Shown: positions 53,465-62,927 of the stretch, piece by piece | Layout of the letters: the number at the start of each line of letters is the position of its first letter | Numbering within the stretch: the first letter of the stretch is position 1 | Assembly: GCA_036337015.1 (NCBI GenBank) | Contig: JAYZEZ010000007.1 | Location: 372,001 to 436,000 of the forward strand | Direction: 5' to 3' | DNA length: 64,000 bases | From: Casp-alpha2 sp036337015 | Lineage (GTDB): Bacteria > Pseudomonadota > Alphaproteobacteria > Rhodospirillales > Casp-alpha2 | Made by a program: the position numbers and the translations under genes | Notes under the pieces: generated by a model | What the model was told of the DNA's origin: nothing | The model's database searches: none | The model's input: only the letters and a program-made list of their open reading frames with translations

Positions 53465-54953
53465 ACGAATTCGTTAAGTTGATTGGCTTTGCTATGGATA
53501 AAAGTCCATCTAAATCTAGATTCTCTTCCAAGTGCATTGCCAGCCTATCTAGCGTTAGGTCAATTCGCGCCTCATAGGCAACGCCCTGTCCTCTTTCTGG
53601 CCTTAATCCAGCCAAAAAATTATGCCTAAATGCATCAGAGGAAAATACGCCGTGCAAGTATGTTCCACGAACTCGTCCATCATTTGAAACAGCGCCCTCA
53701 TTTCGGCCATCTTCCAACCTAATCCAAGGCTTATCAAGACCCGGGCCAGAAGTTTTTCCAATATGCATCTCGTAGCCCTTGACAGGTTTACCAGTATCAA
53801 TTTCAAACCCGGTTGTTTCCAAAAGAATTTTATTCCCACGAATTACCGTTGAAATATTTATCAATCCCAAACCATTTGCCTCACTTGGATCCCCCTCTAT
53901 ACCGTCTGGGTCAGAGATTTGACAACCTAACATTTGATAACCACCACATAACCCAACCACATAACCACCCCGCCTATGATGGGCAGCAATATCTACATCC
54001 CATCCTTCTGTACGAATTTGTTTTAAGTCCGCTAATGTGGATTTTGAACCAGGTATAATTATAAGGTCAGCGTCACTTGGCACCACCGTTCCTGGATTAA
54101 TTATAGAAATTTCCACATCTGACTCAGCCGCCAGTGGGTCAAGGTCATCAAAATTAGCAATCCGTGATAATTTAAGTACATAAATTTTTATTGCGTCCTT
54201 AGAAACAGAAGTTTTCTGCCTGCCTAATGATTGAGTATCTTCTTGTGGCAATTCATTTGCCGCACAAAAAAAAGGAACCACACCAAAGCTATTTAGACCA
54301 GTATGTTTCTTTATGATTGGAAATGCATCATCAAACAAAGAAACATCCCCACGAAATTTATTAACTATATAACCACTAATCAAAGAACGTTCTGACTGAC
54401 CTAATAAGTTAACTGTACCAACAATATTTGCTAACACTCCTCCACGTTCAATATCTGCGACTAAAACAACCGGAACATTAGCAGCTTCAGCAAACCCCAT
54501 ATTCGCAATATCTCCAGCACGCAAGTTTACTTCAGCTGGACTTCCTGCACCTTCAACTAAAACCAAATCGGCATCGTTTGCCGTTATAACAAAACTTTCC
54601 AAAACCTTTTTCAACAACTTAGGTTTCAAAGTATGGTAGTCCCTTGCTTGAACAGTACCTTCTACTTTACCTTGAACTACAATCTGTGCACCGCTTTCAG
54701 ATTGCGGCTTTAATAAAACCGGATTGAGATGAACTGTTAATTCAACGCCAGCAGCCAATGCCTGCAAAGCTTGCGCACGTCCAATTTCACCACCATCTTT
54801 TGTAACTGCAGCATTATTAGACATATTTTGTGGTTTAAATGGCCTGACTTTTAATCCACGTTTACTAAATGCCTTACAAAGGCCCGCTAACAAAAGAGAC
54901 TTACCAACATCTGAGCCTGTGCCTTGAATCATAAGGGCTTGCGTGTGATTCAT
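53454..54953 (-). CDS. cobQ: Cobyric acid synthase
   Basis: 499 residues from the ATG at 54953, just after the cobO stop; the TTG at 54977 would overlap cobO. The N-terminal P-loop-like domain begins MIQGTGSDVGKSLL with PFKPQNMSNNA. The C-terminal glutaminase domain has the catalytic Cys in GLCGGYQMLG and a distal His in GTYLHGVFSSD. It amidates the b, d, e and g side chains of the corrin ring. It is last in the riboswitch-controlled operon cobU, cobW, cobN, cobO, cobQ. Confidence 0.95.
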   Translation of the reverse strand: MNHTQALMIQGTGSDVGKSLLLAGLCKAFSKRGLKVRPFKPQNMSNNAAVTKDGGEIGRAQALQALAAGVELTVHLNPVLLKPQSESGAQIVVQGKVEGTVQARDYHTLKPKLLKKVLESFVITANDADLVLVEGAGSPAEVNLRAGDIANMGFAEAANVPVVLVADIERGGVLANIVGTVNLLGQSERSLISGYIVNKFRGDVSLFDDAFPIIKKHTGLNSFGVVPFFCAANELPQEDTQSLGRQKTSVSKDAIKIYVLKLSRIANFDDLDPLAAESDVEISIINPGTVVPSDADLIIIPGSKSTLADLKQIRTEGWDVDIAAHHRRGGYVVGLCGGYQMLGCQISDPDGIEGDPSEANGLGLINISTVIRGNKILLETTGFEIDTGKPVKGYEMHIGKTSGPGLDKPWIRLEDGRNEGAVSNDGRVRGTYLHGVFSSDAFRHNFLAGLRPERGQGVAYEARIDLTLDRLAMHLEENLDLDGLLSIAKPINLTNSSKR

Positions 54954-54966
54954 AGCGATTGAGTTC

Positions 54967-55587
54967 CTAAAATTCAATACCGGCCTGAGCCTTTACGCCT
55001 GATCGAAAAGGGTGCTTGATTTGCGTCATTTCTGTGACCAAATCTGCGATCTCGATCAATTCGTCTTTAGCATTTCTCCCCGTCGCTATTACGTGTAATT
55101 TTTTTGGCTTGGATTTAAGGGTTGTAAGAACACTAGAGATCGGTATGTAGTCATAACGCAAGACAATATTCAATTCATCCAAAATTACCATATCGTAGGA
55201 ATTGTCAGCAATCATTTCAGCGGCCATTTGCCAAGCCGCTTCGGCTGCCTTGATATCGCGTGCACGATCTTGAGTTTCCCAAGTGAAACCATCACCCATA
55301 GCTTTTATAACAACCTGATCTGAAAATTTATCAAGCACAGATCGCTCACCAGTAGCCCAAACACCCTTAACAAACTGAATAATTCCAACCTTCAAACCAT
55401 TACCGACTGCTCTAATAGCCAAACCCATTGCAGCCGTAGATTTTCCCTTACCTTTTCCAGTATGGACAATGATCAAGCCTTTTTCTATGGTTTTGGTAGC
55501 CAAAATTTTATCACGCGCAGCCTTCTTCTTAGCCATTTTAAATGCATGACGCTCATTAAGCTCTTGCTCATTCGTTGTATCACTCAT
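54967..55587 (-). CDS. cobO: Cob(I)yrinic acid a,c-diamide adenosyltransferase
   Basis: 206 residues with the P-loop VHTGKGKGKSTAAMG and the CobA/CobO-type VILDELNIVLRYDYI. The ending MTQIKHPFRSGVKAQAGIEF (in parts) is typical. It transfers the adenosyl group from ATP to cobalt, making the coenzyme form. Start ATG has GAGGG upstream. It is 42 bases downstream of cobN. Confidence 0.95.
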   Translation of the reverse strand: MSDTTNEQELNERHAFKMAKKKAARDKILATKTIEKGLIIVHTGKGKGKSTAAMGLAIRAVGNGLKVGIIQFVKGVWATGERSVLDKFSDQVVIKAMGDGFTWETQDRARDIKAAEAAWQMAAEMIADNSYDMVILDELNIVLRYDYIPISSVLTTLKSKPKKLHVIATGRNAKDELIEIADLVTEMTQIKHPFRSGVKAQAGIEF

Positions 55588-55629
55588 AAGACCCTCGCTG
55601 TAATTTTTAATTTAACGTATTTTTCCTAA

Positions 55630-58600
55630 TCAGGCTACTAATGCCTTAAGTGATTTATAAGTACTATTAAGCTTAGGCATCCATAATCCTCGGTCCTGAG
55701 CCTCTATTAGACGTTCACTCATTTCCTTAAGTGCTGCAGGATTATATTTTTCTATAAAGGAGCGCACTTGATCATCTCCAATATAGGCCTCAAAAACTGC
55801 ATCAAAATGATGATCACGTACGCATTTAGCCGTAGCTGCAAAAGCAAATAAATAATCTACCGTTGCTGCCATTTCAAATGCACCCTTATAACCGTGACGC
55901 ATCACCCCTTTGATCCATTTAGGATTTACCACACGAGCACGGACGATACGTGCAATTTCTTCTTCTAAGGTGGATATACGAGGGCTCTCAGGGCGAGAGT
56001 GATCATTATGATAAACAGCAGGCTGAATACCAGATAACGACCGCACTGCTGCTGTAACACCGCCTTCAAACTGGTAATAATCATCTGAATCCAGTATATC
56101 GTGTTCGCGATTGTCCTGATTTTGAATTACAGCCTCAACATCCTTTAATCGTTTCGAAAAAAGACCGTGCTGAGCATCACCTTCAACACCGGAACCGTAG
56201 GCAAATCCACCCCAAGCTATGTAGGCATCTGACAGCTCCATATCTGTCTGCCAACCTTTTTCATCGATTAAGGCTTGAAGGCCAGCTCCATAAGCACCAG
56301 GCTTAGATCCAAAAACACGAAAACCTGCTCGCAGTTCAGCTTCATCTATAGAGAAACCTGATGCCAAAAATTTCTTTCGGTCTTCCCTAAAACACGCTGC
56401 AAGTGGGTTATCTAACTCATTTTCTTCTAAATTAGCTATGGCACGAGCAGCGGAATCAAATAAATCGATAAGACCAGGAAATGCGTCTCGAAAAAAACCT
56501 GAAATACGAAGCGTAACATCAACACGAGGTCTGTCCAAAATTGATAATGGTAAAATTTCAAAACCAGTAACGCGACGAGATGCCGTATCCCACTCAGGCT
56601 TTGCACCCATTAAAGCTAAACCTTGGGCAATGTCATCGCCACCTGTTCGCATGTTTGATGTCCCCCATGCACTTAACGCGATATTGTGGGGATAAGCGCC
56701 ATGATCCTGCATGTAACGTTCTACTAATAAAGATGCTGATTTCCAACCAAGCGTCCAAGCTGATGGTGTTGGAACCATCCGCGTATCTACAGAATAAAAA
56801 TTACGCCCAGTCGGTAATACCTCAGGACGACCTCGCGTCGGAGCACCGGATGGACCCGGTTCAACAAAATCCCCATCAAAACCAGTTAGCAAACCATTTA
56901 ATTCAGCTTCACCAGAAGCCATAACAGCAGGAAGGATCGTAGCATTAAGTTTATTTAAAACAGCACAAGTTGCAGGCCAATTATCTTTGGGTATTATTTT
57001 CCCACTAACCAACTGAGCTGCAAGAACTTCTATGCGTTCGACAGTATCGCCATTAGTTCGCCACGCCTTATCATCTAACAATTCTTCGGGCTTAGGACCA
57101 TTCCAAGCCTCACCTAAGACACAATCGAGAGGATCAAAGTCCAGACACAAGTCCTCTGCTAGCGCCCTATGCAAAGATTGATCTCCTGGATCGATTGAAC
57201 CTCGAGACACCCTCGTAAGTGCAACTAACAAATCATTAAGCTGTTGGCCATTGGGGGAAACGCCAAAAACGTGCAAACCATCACGTATTTGGATTTCTTT
57301 CAACTCACAAAGGTAGTTATCAAGTTTTGCAAGGGAAACCGTTTCATCATCAATGTTAACAATGCCACAATCGTGATCTAGGCCGATTGAACTACACAAT
57401 TCAAGTATTTCACGGGCTAAAACCTTTAATCGTCGTGGATCAACTCCCGATGCCTCGTAATACTCATCAACTAGATGTTCCAAGTTCTGAAGCGGACCAT
57501 AGCTCTCCGCTCTTGTCAGAGGTGGCGTCAAGTGATCTATTATAACAGCACCAGATCTTCGTTTAGCTTGCGTACCTTCTCCAGGGTCATTGACTATAAA
57601 AGGGTATATGTTAGGCAATGCGCCCAAAGCAACCTCCGGCCAACACTCTTCCGATAGCGCCAAAGCCTTTCCAGGCAACCATTCTAAATTTCCATGTTTT
57701 CCTAGGTGACAAACTACATCGACTTTGAAACTCCGCCTCAACCATAAATAAAAAGCTAAATAGTTATGCGGAGGCACAAGATCTGGATCGTGATAAGTGG
57801 TCTTTGGGTCAATATTATAGCCACGAGCTGGCTGCAAACAAACGCAAACATTACCGTATCGAATTGCAGAGATTGAAAATTTGCCAGTATCGCCAACTTG
57901 TAAATAAAAAGGATCATCTTCAGGTCTCCCCCAACGATCAAACAATGCATCTTGTAAGTTTTGCGGAAGATCTAATAAAAAATTTTTATAATCAGCCAAG
58001 GAAATTGTCTCGCTAATTTTCCGATCAACTAGTGTTTTAAAGTCGTTTGTAGGACCGGCATTCAGGCTTGACATTAAATCTTCAGAGTCAATAGGTGCAT
58101 CAACAACTCTATATCCCCGTTTCTTTAACTCAGCTAGCAAATTGATTGTTGATAAAGGAGTATCTAGGCCAACTCCGTTTCCAATTCGTCCATCGCGATT
58201 AGGATAATTAGCTAAAATTATTGCCAAACGACGGTTTTCAGAGGATTTTTGACGTAATTGCACCCATTTCAAAGCCATTTCACAAACAAAATCTATTCGA
58301 TTTGGGATTGGTTTATATTCAACAATATCTGTTTCACTTAAGTCATCTCGCTTGCTGGTTCCTTTAAATGAAACGGCACGGCTTAAAAGCCTTCCATCAA
58401 CCTCTGGTAACGACACATTCATAGCAATGTCGCGCGCTTCAAGACCATGCGTACCATTTTGCCAATTAGCATGAGTCCCACCAGAAAACACAACCTGTAA
58501 AATTATTGGACTGGATCCTTTATCATTCAGGAGATCGAAGGGATTTGGCTTTCGTTCTGCACCTGGAACTGAAACTGAAAAACCAGTTGTATTAAGAATT

Positions 58601-59385
58601 ACATCCGGAGAATTTTCTGTAAAAATCTCCTCAATTATTGCTGCTGCAATTGTATCTTTAAGACTCGCGGCAAATATAGGAATTGGATTAAGACCTTTTT
58701 GATGCAACCCTTTGACCAAGGAATCTACTACTCTAGTATTACCGGCCTGAACCAAGGCACGATAAAAAACAATTGCTACTTTGGCCCCCCCCTCTAACCA
58801 ATTTGCCTTTACCATTTCAATATCTGGTTGCATTAGATCAGGCCAATAAAGACCAGCTCGAACCAAAGGCCGTGGCTCAAGCCATTCCGTCTGGTATCCT
58901 ATAATATCAGCACAAAACTTTAAACACTCCAGGACATTATCAGATCCCCCATGAACAGTGTATTGCCACAAGCGATACTGAGCAGCAGATGAAACTGTTG
59001 AAAGGGACCTTAATTCTGCATCGGGCTGGTCATCTCCGGGAAGGAAAGCTATCTGAATATCATTATCATAACATACCCGAATCACTTCATCTGCTCCATA
59101 AGGCCAATAACCGCGCCCACCAAGCAATCGCACTACCACTAATTTTGCATGGCGGATTACTTTATCAATGTAAATATCGACCGATAGATTGTGCCCAAGG
59201 TGTAAAAGTGAGGCCAAGCGAATAGAAGGAAATGAGTTGTCTTTTATCTGACTTCGAACACTTGCAAATAACGACAATTCTGTATCTGCAGACGAAAGTA
59301 TTACTATATCACCAGGAGTTTGCCCGAGATCAATAGTTTCTGAACCATCAGAAATGATACCGGGCTGAGCTGCAAGGAGATGCAT
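55630..59385 (-). CDS. cobN: Cobaltochelatase CobN subunit
   Basis: 1251 residues, full family length. It has the CobN/BchH signature regions: VVCHLGKHGNLEWLPGKALALS around 555-575 (in parts), the ALSAWGTSNMRTGGDDIAQ segment, and YGAGLQALIDEKGW. The ATP-dependent chelatase CobNST inserts cobalt into hydrogenobyrinate a,c-diamide late in the pathway. Neither CobS nor CobT chelatase subunits are in this window. It starts 6 bases after cobW. Its coexistence with cbiX is discussed in the findings. Confidence 0.96.
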   Translation of the reverse strand: MHLLAAQPGIISDGSETIDLGQTPGDIVILSSADTELSLFASVRSQIKDNSFPSIRLASLLHLGHNLSVDIYIDKVIRHAKLVVVRLLGGRGYWPYGADEVIRVCYDNDIQIAFLPGDDQPDAELRSLSTVSSAAQYRLWQYTVHGGSDNVLECLKFCADIIGYQTEWLEPRPLVRAGLYWPDLMQPDIEMVKANWLEGGAKVAIVFYRALVQAGNTRVVDSLVKGLHQKGLNPIPIFAASLKDTIAAAIIEEIFTENSPDVILNTTGFSVSVPGAERKPNPFDLLNDKGSSPIILQVVFSGGTHANWQNGTHGLEARDIAMNVSLPEVDGRLLSRAVSFKGTSKRDDLSETDIVEYKPIPNRIDFVCEMALKWVQLRQKSSENRRLAIILANYPNRDGRIGNGVGLDTPLSTINLLAELKKRGYRVVDAPIDSEDLMSSLNAGPTNDFKTLVDRKISETISLADYKNFLLDLPQNLQDALFDRWGRPEDDPFYLQVGDTGKFSISAIRYGNVCVCLQPARGYNIDPKTTYHDPDLVPPHNYLAFYLWLRRSFKVDVVCHLGKHGNLEWLPGKALALSEECWPEVALGALPNIYPFIVNDPGEGTQAKRRSGAVIIDHLTPPLTRAESYGPLQNLEHLVDEYYEASGVDPRRLKVLAREILELCSSIGLDHDCGIVNIDDETVSLAKLDNYLCELKEIQIRDGLHVFGVSPNGQQLNDLLVALTRVSRGSIDPGDQSLHRALAEDLCLDFDPLDCVLGEAWNGPKPEELLDDKAWRTNGDTVERIEVLAAQLVSGKIIPKDNWPATCAVLNKLNATILPAVMASGEAELNGLLTGFDGDFVEPGPSGAPTRGRPEVLPTGRNFYSVDTRMVPTPSAWTLGWKSASLLVERYMQDHGAYPHNIALSAWGTSNMRTGGDDIAQGLALMGAKPEWDTASRRVTGFEILPLSILDRPRVDVTLRISGFFRDAFPGLIDLFDSAARAIANLEENELDNPLAACFREDRKKFLASGFSIDEAELRAGFRVFGSKPGAYGAGLQALIDEKGWQTDMELSDAYIAWGGFAYGSGVEGDAQHGLFSKRLKDVEAVIQNQDNREHDILDSDDYYQFEGGVTAAVRSLSGIQPAVYHNDHSRPESPRISTLEEEIARIVRARVVNPKWIKGVMRHGYKGAFEMAATVDYLFAFAATAKCVRDHHFDAVFEAYIGDDQVRSFIEKYNPAALKEMSERLIEAQDRGLWMPKLNSTYKSLKALVA

Positions 59386-59391
59386 TAGATT

Positions 59392-60396
59392 CTAACCCTG
59401 GAGGGTCCGTACAATAGCGTCTTTATCAAGTCCAGTTTCACCAATCACTACTAGGGCTGAACTTCGTGTTTCGACTTTATTCCAAGGCCGATCATAATAA
59501 CGATCAACACGAGGACCTACTGCTTGTATAACATGCCTCATATCCTTACCAGACACCTCTACAAAACCTTTAACACGTAAAATATTATAAGTTTCAGCTG
59601 CCTGAGAAATTCTATTTTCTAGTGATTTTGGATCCTCGATCGAAGCAAGTTTAACGACAAAACTTTCAAATTCATCATGATCGTGGAGGTGGGGGGTATA
59701 ATTGATATTTTGTCCGATGGTATTTCCAACGCCCAATATAACACAAGAATTAAGCGCACACCTTATAGATGATAACACCTTAACCCCTGGTCTAACGATT
59801 TGTAGAATACTAGTCTGTACATCAGCCAAATCATTATTTTCCAACAAATCAATTTTGTTTATTATCACTAGATCTGCACACAATAATTGATCTTCAAATA
59901 CTTCCCGAAGGGGATTATCATGATCTACATTTAAATTAGCTTTTCTGTTTTTAAGGGTATTTTTAGTATCCTTAAAAAACAAATCGGATTTAAAACTAGG
60001 GCCATCAATTATAGCAACGACCCCATCCACAGTGACTCGTGACCGTAATTCTGGCCAATTAAACGCTTGAACTAAGGATTTAGGCATAGCTAATCCAGAT
60101 GTTTCAACGATAATATGATCGGGTGGTTCTGGTAATTCTATCAGGGATTCTATTGTAGGAACAAAATCCTCCGAAACGGTGCAACAAATGCAACCATTAG
60201 CTAACTCAATAATATCAGGGCTCAAACTACTATCAAAACAGCTACCGTTAATTAATTCCTTATCAACACCCAAAGACCCAAATTCGTTGACGATCAGTGC
60301 AATTCGAACACCGTGAGAATTTTTTATCAAATGCCTAATCAGAGTGGTTTTCCCAGCTCCCAGAAAACCTGTAATTATTGTTATAGGAATTTTCAT
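59392..60396 (-). CDS. cobW: CobW-family GTPase metallochaperone
   Basis: 334 residues. The P-loop is GFLGAGKT (10-17), the metal-binding CxCC motif is Cys69, Cys71 and Cys72 (NGCICC), followed by NKIDLL for GTP specificity and a CobW C-terminal domain. It is thought to deliver cobalt to the CobNST chelatase, and directly upstream of cobN that role fits. There are 9 bases from cobU and 6 to cobN. Confidence 0.94.
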   Translation of the reverse strand: MKIPITIITGFLGAGKTTLIRHLIKNSHGVRIALIVNEFGSLGVDKELINGSCFDSSLSPDIIELANGCICCTVSEDFVPTIESLIELPEPPDHIIVETSGLAMPKSLVQAFNWPELRSRVTVDGVVAIIDGPSFKSDLFFKDTKNTLKNRKANLNVDHDNPLREVFEDQLLCADLVIINKIDLLENNDLADVQTSILQIVRPGVKVLSSIRCALNSCVILGVGNTIGQNINYTPHLHDHDEFESFVVKLASIEDPKSLENRISQAAETYNILRVKGFVEVSGKDMRHVIQAVGPRVDRYYDRPWNKVETRSSALVVIGETGLDKDAIVRTLQG

Positions 60397-60405
60397 TCTT
60401 TATCT

Positions 60406-60945
60406 CTATTCATCTTTCAAAATCTGGGGGATTCCAGCGTACATAAAAACAACTTGACCAGCGCAAGCAGCAAGTCGTTGGTTCATTCGTCCAGCGTTGT
60501 CCATATAAGACCTTGCTAAAGAATTAACAGGAACAATCCCCTGACCAACTTCATTTGATACAAGCACCAATGGACCAGTGAGCGTATTCAAGCACTCAGT
60601 TAAAGCTTCAATTTCCTCATCAAAACTCTTCCCTACTGATAGAATATTTGCCAACCACAGCGTCATGCAGTCAACTATTACAGGAGACGTTGCATAATCA
60701 TTTAGCTTGCCAACTAAATCTATCGGCTCTTCTACTGTTTGCCATTGATCTCCACGAAATTCTTTGTGTTTTGCAATTCTTTGAGCCATTTCACCGTAAA
60801 GATCATCTGCATGATGAGCCTCTGCAGTGGCCAAATAGATAGGACTTTCAAAGTCCTCTATAAGCGTTTCTGCATAATGGCTTTTGCCCGAACGGGCGCC
60901 ACCCAAAACCAAGCTTATACTAGGTAAATCACACTTCTTATTCAT
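60406..60945 (-). CDS. cobU: Adenosylcobinamide kinase / adenosylcobinamide-phosphate guanylyltransferase
   Basis: 179 residues with the P-loop GGARSGKS (15-22), the segment RIAKHKEFRG containing the guanylyl-accepting His of CobU/CobP, and SNEVGQGIVPVN (in parts). It activates adenosylcobinamide to its GDP form for nucleotide loop assembly. It is the first gene behind the cobalamin riboswitch, with about 170 bases of leader between the aptamer and the start. Confidence 0.95.
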   Translation of the reverse strand: MNKKCDLPSISLVLGGARSGKSHYAETLIEDFESPIYLATAEAHHADDLYGEMAQRIAKHKEFRGDQWQTVEEPIDLVGKLNDYATSPVIVDCMTLWLANILSVGKSFDEEIEALTECLNTLTGPLVLVSNEVGQGIVPVNSLARSYMDNAGRMNQRLAACAGQVVFMYAGIPQILKDE

Positions 60946-61116
60946 AACAACCTACGAACAAGAGCTTTCTGTAGAAGCACTTTAAATTTAATGGAAGAAA
61001 TAGAATGCACAACATTCTCACGGCCTTTCCGAACCCAACAAACGAGACTACAATCAGTCACCGTCCTAACGGAAAAACCGCACCGACAGCATACCTCGGC
61101 CATCGATTGGACGATA
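60946..61116 (-). other. Leader between the cobalamin riboswitch and cobU (expression platform region)
   Basis: 171 bases of untranslated leader on the minus strand. Short hairpins are possible (CCGT-TAGG-ACGG, and GACT/AGTC), and G+C-rich segments could pair with the aptamer's 3' side. No hairpin with a T-run is seen, so a standard intrinsic terminator is not evident. Control may be translational, Rho-dependent or through a structure I did not resolve. No gene is supported here. Confidence 0.4.
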
Positions 61117-61298
61117 TTAACGGCAGGTTTCCTGACTTGCGGATCGTTGCTAAGCATTCAACCTTCCCGGAACATTTACGCTCCAGTGGTTTGTTCGAAA
61201 ACTTGCTACCCGCCTACAGTTGCGAGGACAGTTGTGGAATTGTTTCAGTTTTAAAGAAACGCACCACATTCCCTTTTCCGCTATTGCGGCACCGTTAA
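61117..61298 (-). promoter_or_regulatory. Cobalamin (B12) riboswitch aptamer
   Basis: The class-defining blocks appear in order on the minus strand: AAAAGGGAA, the CTGTCCTCGCAACTGTA core, CCACTGG, CGGGAAGG, and the B12-box AGTCAGGAAACCTGCC. The closing P1 stem is perfect over seven pairs (61292-61298 with 61117-61123). It precedes cobU and should switch off the cobU, cobW, cobN, cobO, cobQ operon when adenosylcobalamin is plentiful. Confidence 0.97.
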
Positions 61299-61399
61299 AA
61301 AACAGCTTATTACAAAATAATCAAAAAATACAATTCAATTAACTAATACGACTAATTAATCTTCTCAATTTACAAAAAAATTTTAAATAACTCATAAAC

Positions 61400-62029
61400 C
61401 TATTCTACCAATCGATTGGCGCATACCAACTTCCAAACACCTCCAGCGCCTCGCAATAGACCATCTTCCACGTGCTCCATAATGCTAACAGATAGCGTAT
61501 CAAACTGAAGCGCCATACCTTGAGCTGGTGATAGATTAAGAGCTACTGAAAGTGCCGCTCTTATAGTCCCACCATGTACTACTGCGACTATATCTCGACC
61601 TTTATACTCAACCGTTAGTCGATCAATAACTTTTTCAGTCCTATTAATAAGGTCAACGAAGCTTTCTCCGCCAGGCGGACGATTGCGAGTAGGATCTTTC
61701 CAAAACACTTTATATAAATCTGCATCAATTTCCAACATCTGGTCCCAGGACAACCCTTGCCAATCACCAAAATCTTGCTCACCTAGATCGTTTTCGATTA
61801 ATGGATCAGTTATTGCCAGCCCAGCACTAGCTATCGCATGGGCTGTTTTTATAGATCGAGAGAGGTGGCTCGTTATCCAGATTGCATTTTTTGGCAGAAT
61901 TTCAGCTAAGGTTTTAAAATGTTCTATATCAGAGACATCACAATCAACATCTTTGGCACCATAAATAACGCCATCAACGCCAATTACGGGAGCATGACGC
62001 ACCCACCACCAACGGGTACAATCAGTCAC
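61400..62029 (-). CDS. cobC: Histidine phosphatase, probably alpha-ribazole phosphatase
   Basis: 209 residues of the phosphoglycerate-mutase-like superfamily, with the phospho-accepting His in WWWVRHAPV (the family RHG reads RHA here), an Arg in SHLSRSIKTA, LGEQDFGDWQGLSWD and the second catalytic His in VVHGGTIRAAL. The position directly after cobS, overlapping by 4 bases, supports removal of the phosphate from alpha-ribazole phosphate or adenosylcobalamin phosphate. Confidence 0.88.
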   Translation of the reverse strand: MTDCTRWWWVRHAPVIGVDGVIYGAKDVDCDVSDIEHFKTLAEILPKNAIWITSHLSRSIKTAHAIASAGLAITDPLIENDLGEQDFGDWQGLSWDQMLEIDADLYKVFWKDPTRNRPPGGESFVDLINRTEKVIDRLTVEYKGRDIVAVVHGGTIRAALSVALNLSPAQGMALQFDTLSVSIMEHVEDGLLRGAGGVWKLVCANRLVE

Positions 62030-62823
62030 AACGCTCCAACCACAACAATTAGTATACTAATTTCCGATACTTGTTGAACTGCACCTAAGGTGTCACCAGT
62101 ATAGCCACCGATTTGCTTATGACATAACCAACCAACAAGACTTGCCGCTATTGCTCCTGCGATAAAAGAAAGCAGCCCCCCCAACGGCCCCAGAAGCAAG
62201 AACCCTATTAAAGCACCTAACAAAAGTGCTTTCAGCCAACCCTCCTGATCTGGCGATCCTGCTCTTTCTGCAAGCCCAGATTTGCGGGCTGGGCTCAACA
62301 TGAACATGCTAACTGGTAATAATCCTCTCGAAAAAGAGGAAGCAGTGATAAAAAGCGCGACTGCTATGCCTGGGTCAGTTATGCCACCAAGAATCGCGGC
62401 TCGAATACCAACTGAAACCACAATTGCCAAAACTCCATAAACTCCAATTCGAGAATCACGCATAATTTTTAATTTTTTTTCTGCAGTATTTCCACCACCC
62501 AAACCGTCTGCAAAATCTGCAAACCCATCTTCATGTAATGCACCAGTAATAAGAATGCCCGTTGCCAATCCTATGAAAGAAGCGGCCAAGGGGTGAAGAC
62601 CAACCGCGGACATCATCATTAAAACAGACCCAGCTATTGTCCCAACGAGGGCGCCAATAAGAGGGAACGTTCGCATAGACAAAGCTAAACGTCCCTTTAA
62701 CCCCGCATTCTTTACCAAGGGGAATGGCAATCGAGTTAAAAACATGCCAGCGACTGCACAATCACGACCCCAGTCTTTTAGCTCGGTTAAAAAAAAATCT
62801 CGCATTTCACCCCAACTGTACAT
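62026..62823 (-). CDS. cobS: Adenosylcobinamide-GDP ribazoletransferase (cobalamin synthase)
   Basis: 265 residues, an integral membrane protein with about six or seven helices. It has the CobS/CobV signature GALHEDGFADFADGLGGG (about 90-107) with metal-binding acidic residues, MRDSRIGVYG, and the ending IGGYTGDTLGA. It joins the corrinoid to alpha-ribazole. Starts at 62823 and 62805 are both possible. It is divergent from cobT, with about 100 bases between. Confidence 0.94.
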   Translation of the reverse strand: MYSWGEMRDFFLTELKDWGRDCAVAGMFLTRLPFPLVKNAGLKGRLALSMRTFPLIGALVGTIAGSVLMMMSAVGLHPLAASFIGLATGILITGALHEDGFADFADGLGGGNTAEKKLKIMRDSRIGVYGVLAIVVSVGIRAAILGGITDPGIAVALFITASSFSRGLLPVSMFMLSPARKSGLAERAGSPDQEGWLKALLLGALIGFLLLGPLGGLLSFIAGAIAASLVGWLCHKQIGGYTGDTLGAVQQVSEISILIVVVGAL

Positions 62824-62927
62824 GAATAAACCTTTTTTTCCGTTTTAGGTTAAAGGTTAAGTATTATTGGTTTATAGAACAAAGCTGAATAAAATAAAAC
62901 ATTCAGACTACTAGGAATTTTTCAAAT

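Noticed and set aside
60942..61157. Minus-strand frame of 71 codons between riboswitch and cobU (Cys-rich product)
   Set aside because: It starts inside the riboswitch aptamer and runs into the cobU start; no homology is recognised, so it is treated as leader RNA.
61005..61298. Plus-strand open frame of 97 codons across the riboswitch
   Set aside because: The region is fully explained by the cobalamin aptamer on the other strand; overlapping frames in both directions here are chance.
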